A DNA stretch of 64,000 nucleotides from Asticcacaulis benevestitus DSM 16100 = ATCC BAA-896 (lineage in GTDB: Bacteria > Pseudomonadota > Alphaproteobacteria > Caulobacterales > Caulobacteraceae), in NCBI RefSeq assembly GCF_000376105.1, contig NZ_AQWM01000001.1, positions 612,478-676,477 on the forward strand, read 5' to 3'. The notes below the pieces were generated by a model, which worked only from the letters and a program-made list of their open reading frames with translations, did not search any database and had not been told where the DNA came from. Below are positions 26,514 through 35,099 of this stretch, piece by piece (position 1 is the stretch's first letter; the number at the start of each line of letters is the position of its first letter). The translations under genes were made by a program, and so were the position numbers.

Positions 26514-26541
26514 AAAAGGCGCCGATAAAACGGCGCCTTTT
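26514..26541 (+). terminator. Terminator after small lipoprotein 2
   Basis: AAAAGGCGCCG and CGGCGCCTTTT form a perfect 11-bp stem with loop ATAAAA. It separates the first two small lipoproteins from the third. Confidence 0.85.
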
Positions 26542-26598
26542 CCATTTACATCAGGGGCATGGCCGCTTAGCCTGCGCTCAGGTTCAAGGAGTAATGTT

Positions 26599-26673
26599 AT
26601 GAAGAAGTTGATTCTGAAGCTTATCGTTCTGCCGTTCATCGGCGTCGCCTTCGCCGGCTGCATCACCATCTAA
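26599..26673 (+). CDS. Micro-lipoprotein 3
   Basis: A 24-codon frame, starting MKKLILKLIVLPFIGVAFAG and ending in lipobox Cys plus ITI. It has an excellent AAGGAG ribosome binding site nine bases before the ATG. If processed, the mature product would be only the lipidated tetrapeptide CITI. Resemblance of the signal to the two neighbours (MKxLxxKL...GCI) supports a real gene. It lies after a terminator, so it needs its own promoter. It overlaps the GST gene stop tail to tail. Confidence 0.55.
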   Translation: MKKLILKLIVLPFIGVAFAGCITI

Positions 26674-27332
26674 GCATAGGTGTAAGGGCCACCGCGCTTG
26701 AGCGCCTGCTGATAGGCCGGGCGGGCGTGGATGGTTTTCAACCAGGCCATGATATGCGGCTTCGTGTTCGCACCGGCGCGACTGGCAGCCGCTTCCAGCG
26801 GAAAGCTCATCATGATATCGGCCGCGCTGAAATCCGCGCCGGCAAACCATGGTGATTGGCTCAGAGTATCTTCCCAAAAATCTATATTGGCCGTCAGGTT
26901 TGGCGTCACCAGGGTGGCGTCGACCTTATCGGCGATTCCGGCAGCGATCGACCGGATGAAAAACGGCGCGCGCCCGCGAATATGGCTGGTGATCAGCTTA
27001 AGCAAAAGCGGCGTCATCGCCGAGCCTTCGGCATAATACATCCAATAGGTATAGCTGAAACGCTCTTCGCTGCCGGCGGTTGGGATGAGACGACCGCCGC
27101 CGTAGGTCGACACCAGATAGTCCACAATGGCGCCGGTTTCAGCCAGGGTTCGGGCGCCATCGGTAATGACGGGCGATTTACCGAGAGGATGAACCGCCTT
27201 CAGTTCTGGCGGCGCCAACATCGTCTTTTTGTCCCGTTTATAGGCCTTGATCTCGTATGGCAGACCCAGCTCTTCCAGCAGCCATAGAATACGTTGCGAA
27301 CGCGAATTGTCGAGGTGGTGGACGGTAATCAT
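26670..27332 (-). CDS. Glutathione S-transferase family protein
   Basis: Thioredoxin-fold plus helical GST of 220 residues. The N-terminal domain has ITVHHLDNSRSQRILWLLEELGLPYEI, the cis-Pro segment GKSPVITD and the glutathione gamma-Glu-binding TLAETGAIVDYL. The C-terminal domain has the N-capping FSAADIMMSFPLEAA motif. Catalytic residue is probably Ser or Asn near NSRSQR. Substrate unknown. It points toward the micro-lipoprotein and follows hrpB on the same strand. Confidence 0.9.
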   Translation of the reverse strand: MITVHHLDNSRSQRILWLLEELGLPYEIKAYKRDKKTMLAPPELKAVHPLGKSPVITDGARTLAETGAIVDYLVSTYGGGRLIPTAGSEERFSYTYWMYYAEGSAMTPLLLKLITSHIRGRAPFFIRSIAAGIADKVDATLVTPNLTANIDFWEDTLSQSPWFAGADFSAADIMMSFPLEAAASRAGANTKPHIMAWLKTIHARPAYQQALKRGGPYTYA

Positions 27333-27415
27333 AGCGGCTCCTGTTTACCCTTATACGATGGGTACAGTAAGCGGATTGCCGTAAAGGCCAACAAGCGCTT
27401 ATTTATGTGCCGCTG

Positions 27416-29881
27416 TTATGTTCCTCTGGGTTTGGCGCGCGTCGTCGGATCGGCCTCGCGCGGATTTTCCGGCCAGACATGACGCGGATAGCGCCCCTTC
27501 ATGTCGCTGCGCACCTCAGACCACGAGCCGCTCCAGAACGCCGGCAGGTCCCTGGTAATCTGGATCGGACGATGCGCCGGCGAGGTCAGCGAAAGGGTGA
27601 TCGGCGTGCGATTAGGCCCGATGGCCGGATGGACGGTGGTGCCGTAAAGTTCCTGCACGCGCACTTCCAGCCGCGGCCCGCCCTCAGCTTCGTAGTCAAT
27701 GCGGATATGGGAGCCGGTCGGCATGCGCCAGGTTTCCGGCGCCAGTTTATCGAGCGCGCGCTGCTGGTCGTAATCGAGGATATCGCTGAGCGCCTGCAGG
27801 ATGACATGGCCGCCAAGCGACAACATGGACTTGCCGGCGGCGTAAGGCCCAAGCCAGGTTTCCAGAGTGCCGAGCAACGTTTCATCGCCCATATCCGGCC
27901 AGCTATCGTCCTGCGCTTTCAGGAAGGCAACACGAGCGCGCAAGGCCTGCGCACCTTCCGATAAGTTCAGCGCTTTCAGCCCCTTTTGCTGAATTTCTTC
28001 AGCCTCGGCATGAAGCAGGAGTTCAGGCGGTATCTTGTCAAGCGGCTTGCTGGACAGGACCACAGCACCGAGCCTGACCTGTTCGAAGGCCCGGAAGCGG
28101 CCGTTGTTGCGCTCCAGCACCACGCCCTTGTCGAGACGGTCGGCGAACAGGGTCAGGATGTCGACGTCGCTCAGAGGCGCCGCCAGCAGAATGCGGTCGC
28201 GGTTCGAGCCACCGCCGAGATCACCAACCGCCAGATAGGGTTGACGCGCCAAGGCATCATGTTCGTCGACATAGACGCCGCGACCATTGGCCATGACGAA
28301 TTCGCCGGCCTTACCCCGCGCCTTGGCAATCCGCTCCGGAAAGCATTCGGCCAAAAGATGATGTGAGAACTTGCCGACAAACTTTTGTTTTGTCGTCGAT
28401 TTTATCAGGCCTTGCGCCTGCCTTGCCCAACCTTGCGCCAGAGTGCGCGCCTGCGAAATCTTGGGCGAACGATCGCGCGACAAGGCTTCCAGCCGCGTAT
28501 CGAGATCGGTCGATTTACCGCCTAGGCCATTTTCCGACAGGAGTACCGCCAGATTGGCGCCCAGTTCCGCCCCACCGTTTTCGGCCGCCCGGATCAGCAT
28601 GTGCGCCAGTCGCGGCGCCATAGGCAAGTGCGCGATGGCCTTGCCATGCGCCGTCAGATCGCCGGCCGTATCGAGCGCATCCAGCGAACGTAACAGCTTC
28701 ATGGCCTCTTCCATGGCAGCCTTTGGCGGATGATCGAGCAGGGCCAGCCCCTCGGTCGACTTCGCGCCCCATAGCCGTAAGGAAAGCGCCAATTGCGACA
28801 GATCGGTCTCCAGAATTTCCGGCTTGGCAAAGGGGATCAGCGAGCGGTCCTGCTCGGCGTCCCACAGACGATAGGCATCGCCGGCCTGGGTGCGCCCTGC
28901 CCGTCCTCGTCTCTGATCAGCCGAAGCCCTGGATACCCGCTCGGTGACCATCCGGATCGTGCCGCGCGCCGCATCGAAACGGCCAAGCCGCGACAGCCCG
29001 CAATCGACCACCATGGACACACGATCCAGCGTCAGAGAGGTTTCGGCGATGGCGGTGGCCAGAACGATCTTGGGATGACCGGCTTCATTGCGCGCCAGAG
29101 TATGGGCCTGATCCTTGAAATCCATGGCGCCATAGAGCTTGCAGATATCGATATGAGACGCGACGCCGCGCTCTTCGAGGAAGCGCGCCACGCGGTGTAT
29201 CTCGCCCTGTCCGGGTAAAAAAACCAGCAGGGTCTCAGCCTTGTCGGCGCTGAGCTTGGTCGACAAGCGCGCCACATGGCGAGCGATGTCCTGCTCCATC
29301 ATCAAGGCCTGATCGCGGCCGAGATAGTGGGTCTCAATTCGGAAGGTGCGCCCCTGTGATTCAAAGCGCCCCGCGCCTTCCAGCAGGCCGAGCACGCGGT
29401 CGCCATCGAGTGTGGCCGACATGACCAAAAGGCGCAGATCATCGCGCAGCACAGTTTGCGCATCGCGCGCGAAGGCCAGCCCCAGATCGGCATCAAGGCT
29501 GCGCTCGTGGAATTCATCGAAGATAACGCCGCCGACGCCTTCAAGCGACGGATCATCGAGAATTTTGCGCGAGAAAATACCTTCGGTCACCACCTCGATG
29601 CGCGTTTTCGCCGAGACCTTGCTTTCACCCCGCACCCGAAAGCCAACGGTCCGGCCCACCGGCTCGCCCAGGGTTTCGGCCATGCGCGCAGCGGCAGCAC
29701 GGGCGGCCAGACGGCGCGGTTCCAGCAGGATAAGGGTTTGGCCCGCCAGCCAAGGCGCGTCGAGCAAAGCCAGAGGAATGCCCGTGGTCTTGCCCGCACC
29801 TGGCGGCGCAATGATCAGGGCCGTGGTGTGGTCCACCAGCCAGTCTTTCAGCGGCGCATAGATTTCCGTTACGGGTAACAT
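27416..29881 (-). CDS. hrpB: ATP-dependent helicase HrpB
   Basis: DEAH-box RNA helicase of 821 residues. Motifs in order: GAGKTT (motif I, about residues 28-33), the DEFHERSLDADL DEAH-like box, MSATLDG (III), then QRRGRAGRTQAGDAYRLW (VI). The HA2 and DUF1605 regions and the HrpB-specific C-terminal domain (RKPKLAPETWRMPTGSHIRIDY-like region near 690-720) follow. Cellular role is poorly defined in the family. The start ATG at 29881 is the first in frame. The upstream 250 bp to the APC permease gene is a divergent promoter region. Confidence 0.92.
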   Translation of the reverse strand: MLPVTEIYAPLKDWLVDHTTALIIAPPGAGKTTGIPLALLDAPWLAGQTLILLEPRRLAARAAAARMAETLGEPVGRTVGFRVRGESKVSAKTRIEVVTEGIFSRKILDDPSLEGVGGVIFDEFHERSLDADLGLAFARDAQTVLRDDLRLLVMSATLDGDRVLGLLEGAGRFESQGRTFRIETHYLGRDQALMMEQDIARHVARLSTKLSADKAETLLVFLPGQGEIHRVARFLEERGVASHIDICKLYGAMDFKDQAHTLARNEAGHPKIVLATAIAETSLTLDRVSMVVDCGLSRLGRFDAARGTIRMVTERVSRASADQRRGRAGRTQAGDAYRLWDAEQDRSLIPFAKPEILETDLSQLALSLRLWGAKSTEGLALLDHPPKAAMEEAMKLLRSLDALDTAGDLTAHGKAIAHLPMAPRLAHMLIRAAENGGAELGANLAVLLSENGLGGKSTDLDTRLEALSRDRSPKISQARTLAQGWARQAQGLIKSTTKQKFVGKFSHHLLAECFPERIAKARGKAGEFVMANGRGVYVDEHDALARQPYLAVGDLGGGSNRDRILLAAPLSDVDILTLFADRLDKGVVLERNNGRFRAFEQVRLGAVVLSSKPLDKIPPELLLHAEAEEIQQKGLKALNLSEGAQALRARVAFLKAQDDSWPDMGDETLLGTLETWLGPYAAGKSMLSLGGHVILQALSDILDYDQQRALDKLAPETWRMPTGSHIRIDYEAEGGPRLEVRVQELYGTTVHPAIGPNRTPITLSLTSPAHRPIQITRDLPAFWSGSWSEVRSDMKGRYPRHVWPENPREADPTTRAKPRGT

Positions 29882-30132
29882 CGCGCCTTGGTATCAGAAA
29901 GCCCCCAGAACTCAAGTTTAACTCGGACGTTCGCGCCGTGATCGTCGCGCTACTGCCCGAAATTCGCGAATTGCGCGCATTGACGCTATCCGTCGCAAGC
30001 GCTTGCTTAATAAGCCGTTGCCAAAGTGACAATATGACGATAGCGTCACGATCAGGGGCTCGCTCACAGGGCCTGTTTGCGCTTTGTGCATAAGGCTTAA
30101 GCGCTATAATTATAAAATTTGCGAGGGGTCAT
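29882..30132. other. Divergent spacer between hrpB and the APC permease
   Basis: About 250 bp with no supported gene. It contains AT-rich segments near 29995-30050 and, close to the permease, a perfect TATAAT at 30105-30110 inside TATAATTATA. A TTGTGC lies 15 bases upstream of it and a TTGCGC 22 bases upstream, neither at ideal spacing. The TATAAT is the likely -10 of the permease promoter, giving a very short leader. Confidence 0.4.
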
Positions 30133-31776
30133 ATGGCCAATTTCCTAAGCCAGCTTGTGCTTAAAAAATCGATTCTGAAGATTCAGGCAGAAGCGGCGAA
30201 GAGCCCGCTCAAGCGCACGCTTGGGCCGATTAATCTGATGAGTCTTGGGGTCGGCGCTATCATTGGCGCCGGCATTTTTGTTCTGACCGGCCAGGTGGCG
30301 TCCGCCAATGCCGGCCCGGCGATCATGCTGTCCTTCGTCGTCGCCGGCATCGCCTGCGCTCTGGCCGGCCTGTGCTACGCCGAACTGTCCTCCACCATGC
30401 CGGTGTCCGGTTCGGCCTATACCTACGCCTACGGCACGCTCGGTGAAAGCGCCGCCTGGGTTATGGGCTGGCTGCTGGTGCTGGAATACGGCATCGCCGC
30501 CTCCACCGTGGCGGTCGGCTGGTCCGGCTATGTCGTCAGCCTGCTCGGCGATTTCGGCGTCCACTTCCCGTCCATTATCGGCGGAGATGCGGCCCACCCC
30601 GCCGTGCAATGGGCGACACCGCTGGTTCAGGCCGTCACCAATGATGCCGGCCACACCACCATGTCGATGACCGGCACCTTCAATCTGGTCGCCGCCATCG
30701 GCATCGCCCTCGTCACCTGTCTGCTGGTGCTGGGCGTCAGTGAATCGGCCAATGTCAACAACGCCATCGTCGTGCTGAAGATCATCGTGCTTTTCACCTT
30801 CATCGCCGTCGGCATTTCCTATATCAATCCGGCCAACTGGCATCCGTTTATCCCCAAGGCAACCGGCAATCCCGGTGAATTCGGCGTTGGCGGCATCTTC
30901 CGCGGCGCGGCTATCATCTTCTTCGCCTATGTCGGTTTTGAAGCCGTCTCCACCGCCGCCGCCGAAGCCAAGAACCCCAAGCGCGATGTGCCGATCGGTA
31001 TCCTCGGCGCTCTGGTCATTTGCACCATCATCTATATGGCCGTCGCTGCCGTCATGACCGGCGTGGTGCCCTATCTCGAACTGGCCAGCCCTGCCCCCAT
31101 CGCCGTCGCCATCGACCACATGGCCCTGACCTGGGCCAACTTCCCGTGGCCTTACGTCGCCAGCGGCCAGATGAACGCCATCAGCCTGCTGATCAAGGTC
31201 GGCGCCGTCGCCGGTCTCAGCTCGGTCATGCTGGTCCTGTGCTTCGGCCAGACGCGCATCTTCTACACCATGGCGCGTGATGGCCTTCTGCCGGCCGTCT
31301 TCGCCAAGATTCACCGCAAATTCCGCACGCCCTGGCTTGGCACCATCCTGCTCGGCATCATGATCGCCATAGCGGCCTCCTTCCTGCCGATCTCGCTGCT
31401 TGGCGATCTCGTCAGCCTGGGTACCGCCGTCGCCTTCTCGATCGTGTGTCTGTCGGTCATCTATCTGCGCATCAAGCACCCTGAAATGGAACGCCCGTTC
31501 AAGGTGCCCGGCGGCATCGTGACCGCCGTGCTCGGCATCCTGGCCTGTCTGTTCCTGGCCTGGCAAAACTTCGCGCCGATGATCGATCACTACAATCGCG
31601 GCAACACCCTGCCGCTGACCATCCTCGTTTGCTACGCTCTGGTGGGTGTGGTGATCTATGCGGGTTACGGCTTCTGGCACTCGAAGCTCGCCAAGGGCAT
31701 CGACATCTCGGAAGACGATGAACTTGAAGGCCCTGTCGAGGCCCTGGGTCACGGCGTCGACGATATCAAGAAATAA
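30133..31776 (+). CDS. APC-family amino acid permease
   Basis: Integral membrane transporter of 547 residues with about 12-14 helices. The first helix bears the substrate-binding GVGAIIGAGIFVLTGQVA motif, and helix 6 has the AAIIFFAYVGFEAVSTAAAEAKNP motif. Both are typical of the cationic amino acid transporter (CAT/YfnA) branch. The start has GAGGGG upstream. It is transcribed alone, between a promoter-like TATAAT and a strong terminator. Substrate not determinable here. Confidence 0.9.
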   Translation: MANFLSQLVLKKSILKIQAEAAKSPLKRTLGPINLMSLGVGAIIGAGIFVLTGQVASANAGPAIMLSFVVAGIACALAGLCYAELSSTMPVSGSAYTYAYGTLGESAAWVMGWLLVLEYGIAASTVAVGWSGYVVSLLGDFGVHFPSIIGGDAAHPAVQWATPLVQAVTNDAGHTTMSMTGTFNLVAAIGIALVTCLLVLGVSESANVNNAIVVLKIIVLFTFIAVGISYINPANWHPFIPKATGNPGEFGVGGIFRGAAIIFFAYVGFEAVSTAAAEAKNPKRDVPIGILGALVICTIIYMAVAAVMTGVVPYLELASPAPIAVAIDHMALTWANFPWPYVASGQMNAISLLIKVGAVAGLSSVMLVLCFGQTRIFYTMARDGLLPAVFAKIHRKFRTPWLGTILLGIMIAIAASFLPISLLGDLVSLGTAVAFSIVCLSVIYLRIKHPEMERPFKVPGGIVTAVLGILACLFLAWQNFAPMIDHYNRGNTLPLTILVCYALVGVVIYAGYGFWHSKLAKGIDISEDDELEGPVEALGHGVDDIKK

Positions 31777-31798
31777 GCTGGCAACAGCTTGAATGGAT

Positions 31799-31834
31799 AA
31801 GGCTCAGATCGTACATCGGTCTGAGCCTTTTCTT
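31799..31834 (+). terminator. Terminator after the APC permease
   Basis: AAGGCTCAGA and TCTGAGCCTT form a perfect 10-bp stem followed by TTTTCTTTT. Confidence 0.85.
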
Positions 31835-31846
31835 TTGTGAGTCACT

Positions 31847-32536
31847 ATGTCCGAAGAACCACCGATCCGCCTGTTCGTGGCGCCCGTCACGCCGTTGCAG
31901 CAGAACTGCACCGTGGTCTGGTGCACGAAGACAAACAAGGCCGCGATCATCGATCCGGGCGGCGATCTAGATCCGATCCTTGACGAGATCAAGCGACGCG
32001 GCCTGACGGTCGACAAGATCTGGATCACCCATGGTCATGCGGATCATGCCGGTGGCGCCGCCGAACTGAAGGAGCGCACCGGCGCCCCCATCGAAGGGCC
32101 GCACGAAGACGACCAGTTCTGGATCGACTCCATTCCCAGCATGGGCCAGCGCTACGGCATTGACGACATGCGCAGTTTCACGACCGATCGCTGGCTGCAT
32201 GACGGCGATACCGTCACACTCGGTGAAACGACCTGGGATGTGATCCATTGCCCCGGCCACACCCCCGGACACGTTATTTTCCACCATGCGCCCAGCGGCT
32301 TTGCGCAGGTTGGCGACGTATTGTTCAAGGGCTCTATCGGCCGGACCGACTTTCCGCGCGGCAATCATGCCGACCTGATCCACTCGATCACGCAAAAGCT
32401 ATGGCCGCTCGGTGATGTACAGTTCGTGCCCGGTCACGGCCCGATGTCGAGCTTCAACCTGGAGCGGCAGAGCAATCCGTTCGTGTCCGATCGCGTCGTT
32501 GGTCAGACCAAGCCCAACACCCAAGGCCCAGGCTAG
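31847..32536 (+). CDS. Metallo-beta-lactamase-fold hydrolase, glyoxalase II-like
   Basis: MBL-fold protein of 229 residues, closest in style to YcbL/GloC-type hydrolases. The metal site is complete: THGHADHAGG, then HTPGHVIFHH, a bridging Asp in AQVGDVLFKGSIGRTDF, and VPGHGPMS near the C-terminus. Substrate is probably a glutathione thioester, inferred from the family. The TAG stop is immediately followed by a hairpin element shared with two other genes in this window. Confidence 0.9.
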   Translation: MSEEPPIRLFVAPVTPLQQNCTVVWCTKTNKAAIIDPGGDLDPILDEIKRRGLTVDKIWITHGHADHAGGAAELKERTGAPIEGPHEDDQFWIDSIPSMGQRYGIDDMRSFTTDRWLHDGDTVTLGETTWDVIHCPGHTPGHVIFHHAPSGFAQVGDVLFKGSIGRTDFPRGNHADLIHSITQKLWPLGDVQFVPGHGPMSSFNLERQSNPFVSDRVVGQTKPNTQGPG

Positions 32537-32570
32537 CAGGGCCGCGGGCCCTGCACCCATAACGCGGCAG
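32536..32570 (+). repeat. Stop-codon hairpin element, copy A
   Basis: Stem GCAGGGCC/GGCCCTGC (32536-32543 and 32547-32554), followed by ACCCATAACGCGGCAG. It begins at the last base of the MBL gene stop. Copies B and C share the design and the tail consensus CCCRTWACGCGRCRG. Confidence 0.65.
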
Positions 32571-32587
32571 AGCATGCTGAAACGACA

Positions 32588-32621
32588 ATGGGCTTGTCTG
32601 CGCCTTGGCAGACAAGCCCAT
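32588..32621. terminator. Perfect 14-bp hairpin between convergent MBL and SCP2 genes
   Basis: ATGGGCTTGTCTGC (32588-32601) and GCAGACAAGCCCAT (32608-32621) pair perfectly around GCCTTG. It sits between element copies A and B and would follow each element in its own transcript. No T-run on either strand, so termination, if any, is not classical. Confidence 0.6.
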
Positions 32622-32630
32622 ATCTAACAC

Positions 32631-32667
32631 CGTCGCGTAACGGGTGCAGGGTCGTTACGACCCTGCA
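32631..32667 (-). repeat. Stop-codon hairpin element, copy B
   Basis: On the minus strand the stem TGCAGGGTCG/CGACCCTGCA (32645-32667, loop TAA) starts directly after the SCP2-gene TAG and is followed by CCCGTTACGCGACG. It is an inverted partner of copy A. Confidence 0.65.
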
Positions 32668-32973
32668 CTAGCCTTTGATGAGGGGCAGCAGCTTTTGCGC
32701 AATGCCCATGTCGCCCTGAATCTTGATCTTGCCGGTCATGAAAGCCATCATCGGATCGAGCGCACCGGCGGCCATGGCTTTCAGATCGTCGATGGAAATG
32801 GCGACCGTGGTATCGGCCGGGCCATCGTCGTTGCTGACCACGTTCGGCACCTGGGCCGCATTGATCAGGATCTTGCCAAGATCGCCGAAATCGATTTTCA
32901 CGATCTTGCCGAGGCCGGAGTTTTCGCCCACAGCGGCGATGATTTTTTGGGTGATGGTTTCAAGATCGGACAT
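32668..32973 (-). CDS. SCP2 sterol-binding-domain protein
   Basis: Stand-alone SCP2 domain of 101 residues, a hydrophobic-ligand (fatty acyl or sterol-like) carrier fold. The C-terminal DLKAMAAGALDPMMAFMTGKIKIQGDMGIAQKL segment is the family hallmark. Bacterial ligands are undefined. Short intergenic space separates it from the divergent flavoprotein gene. Its stop is the start point of hairpin element copy B. Confidence 0.88.
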   Translation of the reverse strand: MSDLETITQKIIAAVGENSGLGKIVKIDFGDLGKILINAAQVPNVVSNDDGPADTTVAISIDDLKAMAAGALDPMMAFMTGKIKIQGDMGIAQKLLPLIKG

Positions 32974-33077
32974 GTTTGCTTCCTGTTTTGTGGTACAGCG
33001 TGGGCTGACCTTAAGGTTAAGTTACCATCCCGGCAAGCCAGACCTTGCGTCAAGATCGCAGAATATTCAGGAAAACC

Positions 33078-34268
33078 ATGACCAGCCAGACACACGATGT
33101 GGTGATAATAGGCGCCGGCGCCGCAGGGCTGATGTGCGCCATCGAGGCGGCTCGGCGCGGCAAGAGCGTCATCCTGCTCGATCATGCCAAAAAGCCGGCC
33201 GAAAAGATCCGTATTTCCGGCGGCGGCAAATGCAATTTTACCCATCTGAAAGCCACGCCGAAGAACTTCCTGTCGCACAATGAGCATTTCTGCATTTCGG
33301 CGCTCAAACGCTTCACGCCGTGGGATTTCCTTGATCGCGTAGTGGCGCGTGGCATCACCTATTTCGAGAAGACTGAAGGCCAGCTTTTCTGCGAAACTTC
33401 GGCCGGCGACATCATCGACATGCTGCTCGATGATCTGGAAGAGGCCGGCGGTGAGCTTTATCTCGGCGTCAGCATCGAAGGCGTGACAAAGACCCCTGAC
33501 GGTTTCGAGATCGACACGTCGAACGGTGTGTTGCTGGCGGATAAGCTGGTGATGGCCACGGGCGGATTGTCCATCCCCAAGATGGGCGCCACAGGTCTGG
33601 CCTACGATATTGCCCGCCAGTTCGGCCACAGCATCACCGAGACGCGCGCCGGTCTGGTGCCCTTCACGCTGGGCGGTGACAAACTGGCCGCCATTGAAGG
33701 GCTTTCGGGCGTATCGCTCAATGCGCGGGTGACCTGCGGCAAGACCAGCTTTGACGATGGTTTCCTCTTCACCCACCGAGGCCTTTCCGGGCCTTCGATC
33801 CTGCAAATTTCCAGCTATTGGAAACCCGGCCAGACCCTAGAGATCAATCTGCGGCCGGATATCGATATGCTGGCGCACTTGCAGGCCAAGCGCAAGGATC
33901 GCTCGAAGCAGACGATCGGCACGGTGATGGCCGAGGTGCTGCCGCGCCGCCTCTCCGAACGCCTGCTTGAATGGCACAAGGTACAGCCCGAAAACCGGAT
34001 GGCTGAGCTTTCCAACGCCACGTTGCAAACCCTAGCCGATGCCGTCAATCGCTGGTCGTTTATGCCCGATGGCACCGAAGGCTACCGCACGGCCGAGGTG
34101 ACGCTGGGCGGTATCGATACCGAAGGCCTGTCATCGCAGACCCTGGAAAGTCTGAAATGTCCGGGGCTTTACTTCATCGGTGAATGCGTCGACGTCACCG
34201 GCTGGCTGGGCGGGTATAATTTCCAGTGGGCCTGGTCATCGGGCTGGGCCGCCGGTCAGGCGGTTTAG
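33078..34268 (+). CDS. NAD(P)/FAD-dependent oxidoreductase, HI0933/BaiN-like
   Basis: Flavoprotein of 396 residues. The FAD dinucleotide-binding motif VVIIGAGAAGLMCAIEAARRG is at the N-terminus, followed by the family-specific KIRISGGGKCNFTH, the mid-protein LVMATGGLSIPKMGATG, and the C-terminal FIGECVDVTGWLGGYNFQWAWSSG. The ATG at 33078 is chosen over an upstream GTG/ATG extension to 33045. Relatives include BaiN, but the natural substrate in most bacteria is unknown. Confidence 0.9.
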   Translation: MTSQTHDVVIIGAGAAGLMCAIEAARRGKSVILLDHAKKPAEKIRISGGGKCNFTHLKATPKNFLSHNEHFCISALKRFTPWDFLDRVVARGITYFEKTEGQLFCETSAGDIIDMLLDDLEEAGGELYLGVSIEGVTKTPDGFEIDTSNGVLLADKLVMATGGLSIPKMGATGLAYDIARQFGHSITETRAGLVPFTLGGDKLAAIEGLSGVSLNARVTCGKTSFDDGFLFTHRGLSGPSILQISSYWKPGQTLEINLRPDIDMLAHLQAKRKDRSKQTIGTVMAEVLPRRLSERLLEWHKVQPENRMAELSNATLQTLADAVNRWSFMPDGTEGYRTAEVTLGGIDTEGLSSQTLESLKCPGLYFIGECVDVTGWLGGYNFQWAWSSGWAAGQAV

Positions 34269-34411
34269 TGTGAGAAGGCGGCGGCGGCTGTCACGACCAT
34301 AGCACCGATGGCGCCGCTGTAGATGGCGGTATAGATCATCCATTGCCGGCGCTTTTGATCGGCGGCCAGTTTACGGGGATCGGGCTTTCGGCCCCATGTG
34401 CGCAGTTTCAT
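34265..34411 (-). CDS. Small single-pass membrane protein
   Basis: A 48-residue protein, basic at its N-terminus (MKLRTWGRKPDPRKLAADQK) with one hydrophobic helix (IYTAIYSGAIGAMVVTAAAA). Its ATG overlaps the stop of the upstream HTH gene as ATGA, the main support for its reality. It ends three bases inside the flavoprotein gene, tail to tail. Third gene of the 4TM-HTH-1TM operon. Function unknown. Confidence 0.6.
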   Translation of the reverse strand: MKLRTWGRKPDPRKLAADQKRRQWMIYTAIYSGAIGAMVVTAAAAFSH

Positions 34412-34614
34412 GCATCCTCCAGATAAAACAGGTCCTCGACTTTTGCTTCCAGAACCTGCGCCAGACGCAGGGCCAGAAGCGTGGACGGGACAAAGACTTC
34501 ATTCTCGATGGTGTTGATCGTCTTGCGCGACACCTGCGCCATGACGGCCAGATCGGCCTGGGTCAGGCTACGTGCAGCACGGTAGTCTTTCAGGCGGTTT
34601 TTCAGAACGTTCAT
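34408..34614 (-). CDS. XRE-family HTH regulator
   Basis: A 68-residue Cro/CI-type protein that is almost only the DNA-binding domain: LKNRLKDYRAARSLTQADLA, then VSRKTINTIENEVFVPSTLLALRLAQVL. Such minimal regulators often accompany a membrane protein they regulate. The ATG at 34614 starts one base after the upstream gene stops. A perfect palindrome at 35100-35111 in the operon promoter is a plausible binding site. Confidence 0.85.
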   Translation of the reverse strand: MNVLKNRLKDYRAARSLTQADLAVMAQVSRKTINTIENEVFVPSTLLALRLAQVLEAKVEDLFYLEDA

Positions 34615-34615
34615 C

Positions 34616-35065
34616 TTAACCGCGGTAGAGGCAGGCATAGGTTAAGGATGGTACGGCCACACCCATCCCCACAAGACCAGCCAGGACCAGTCTAATGTCG
34701 ATATCAAGGAAAAAGCTGAGCCAAAAGCAAATGCCTGCCGCGACAATCATCCCCCAGTAGCCCGCTTGTATAGCTTGGTGATTTATCCCGCGTGTCCGTT
34801 CATCATCAATGAGTGCCCCAAGTTTTTTGTCACGCGTCATGCGGACCATACCCCATAGAAACGCAATCATACTGACAGCCCAGACCGGCAAAATCGCTAA
34901 CGAGATCGTAATCAACAAGGTGTGCGGCAGATTGCCAATGCCTGTCACACCCAGTGAAAAAGTAACGATCCATCCAACATATGATAAAGCGATCACGACA
35001 AGCATAATACGCCTGAAACCTGCTAATCCCTCTGCTTGCCTAAGCAATTTCTCATTCTCACTCAT
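34616..35065 (-). CDS. Four-helix membrane protein of an HTH operon
   Basis: Predicted integral membrane protein of 149 residues with four hydrophobic helices in two pairs (IMLVVIALSYVGWIVTFSLG, LITISLAILPVWAVSMIAFLW, YWGMIVAAGICFWLSFFL, LVLAGLVGMGVAVPSLTYAC). The linker between the pairs (TRDKKLGALIDDERTRGINHQA) has the DDER motif common in small membrane proteins encoded with minimal XRE regulators. GGGAGG precedes the ATG. Base use is more AT-rich than the surroundings. Function unknown. Confidence 0.7.
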   Translation of the reverse strand: MSENEKLLRQAEGLAGFRRIMLVVIALSYVGWIVTFSLGVTGIGNLPHTLLITISLAILPVWAVSMIAFLWGMVRMTRDKKLGALIDDERTRGINHQAIQAGYWGMIVAAGICFWLSFFLDIDIRLVLAGLVGMGVAVPSLTYACLYRG

Positions 35066-35099
35066 TGGTCGCCTCCCATGCGTTAAAAGATACCTACGG

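Noticed and set aside
30145..31752. A 535-codon minus-strand frame opposite the APC permease
   Set aside because: Antisense shadow. Asp/Gly/His-rich low-complexity product, and the permease on the other strand is certain.
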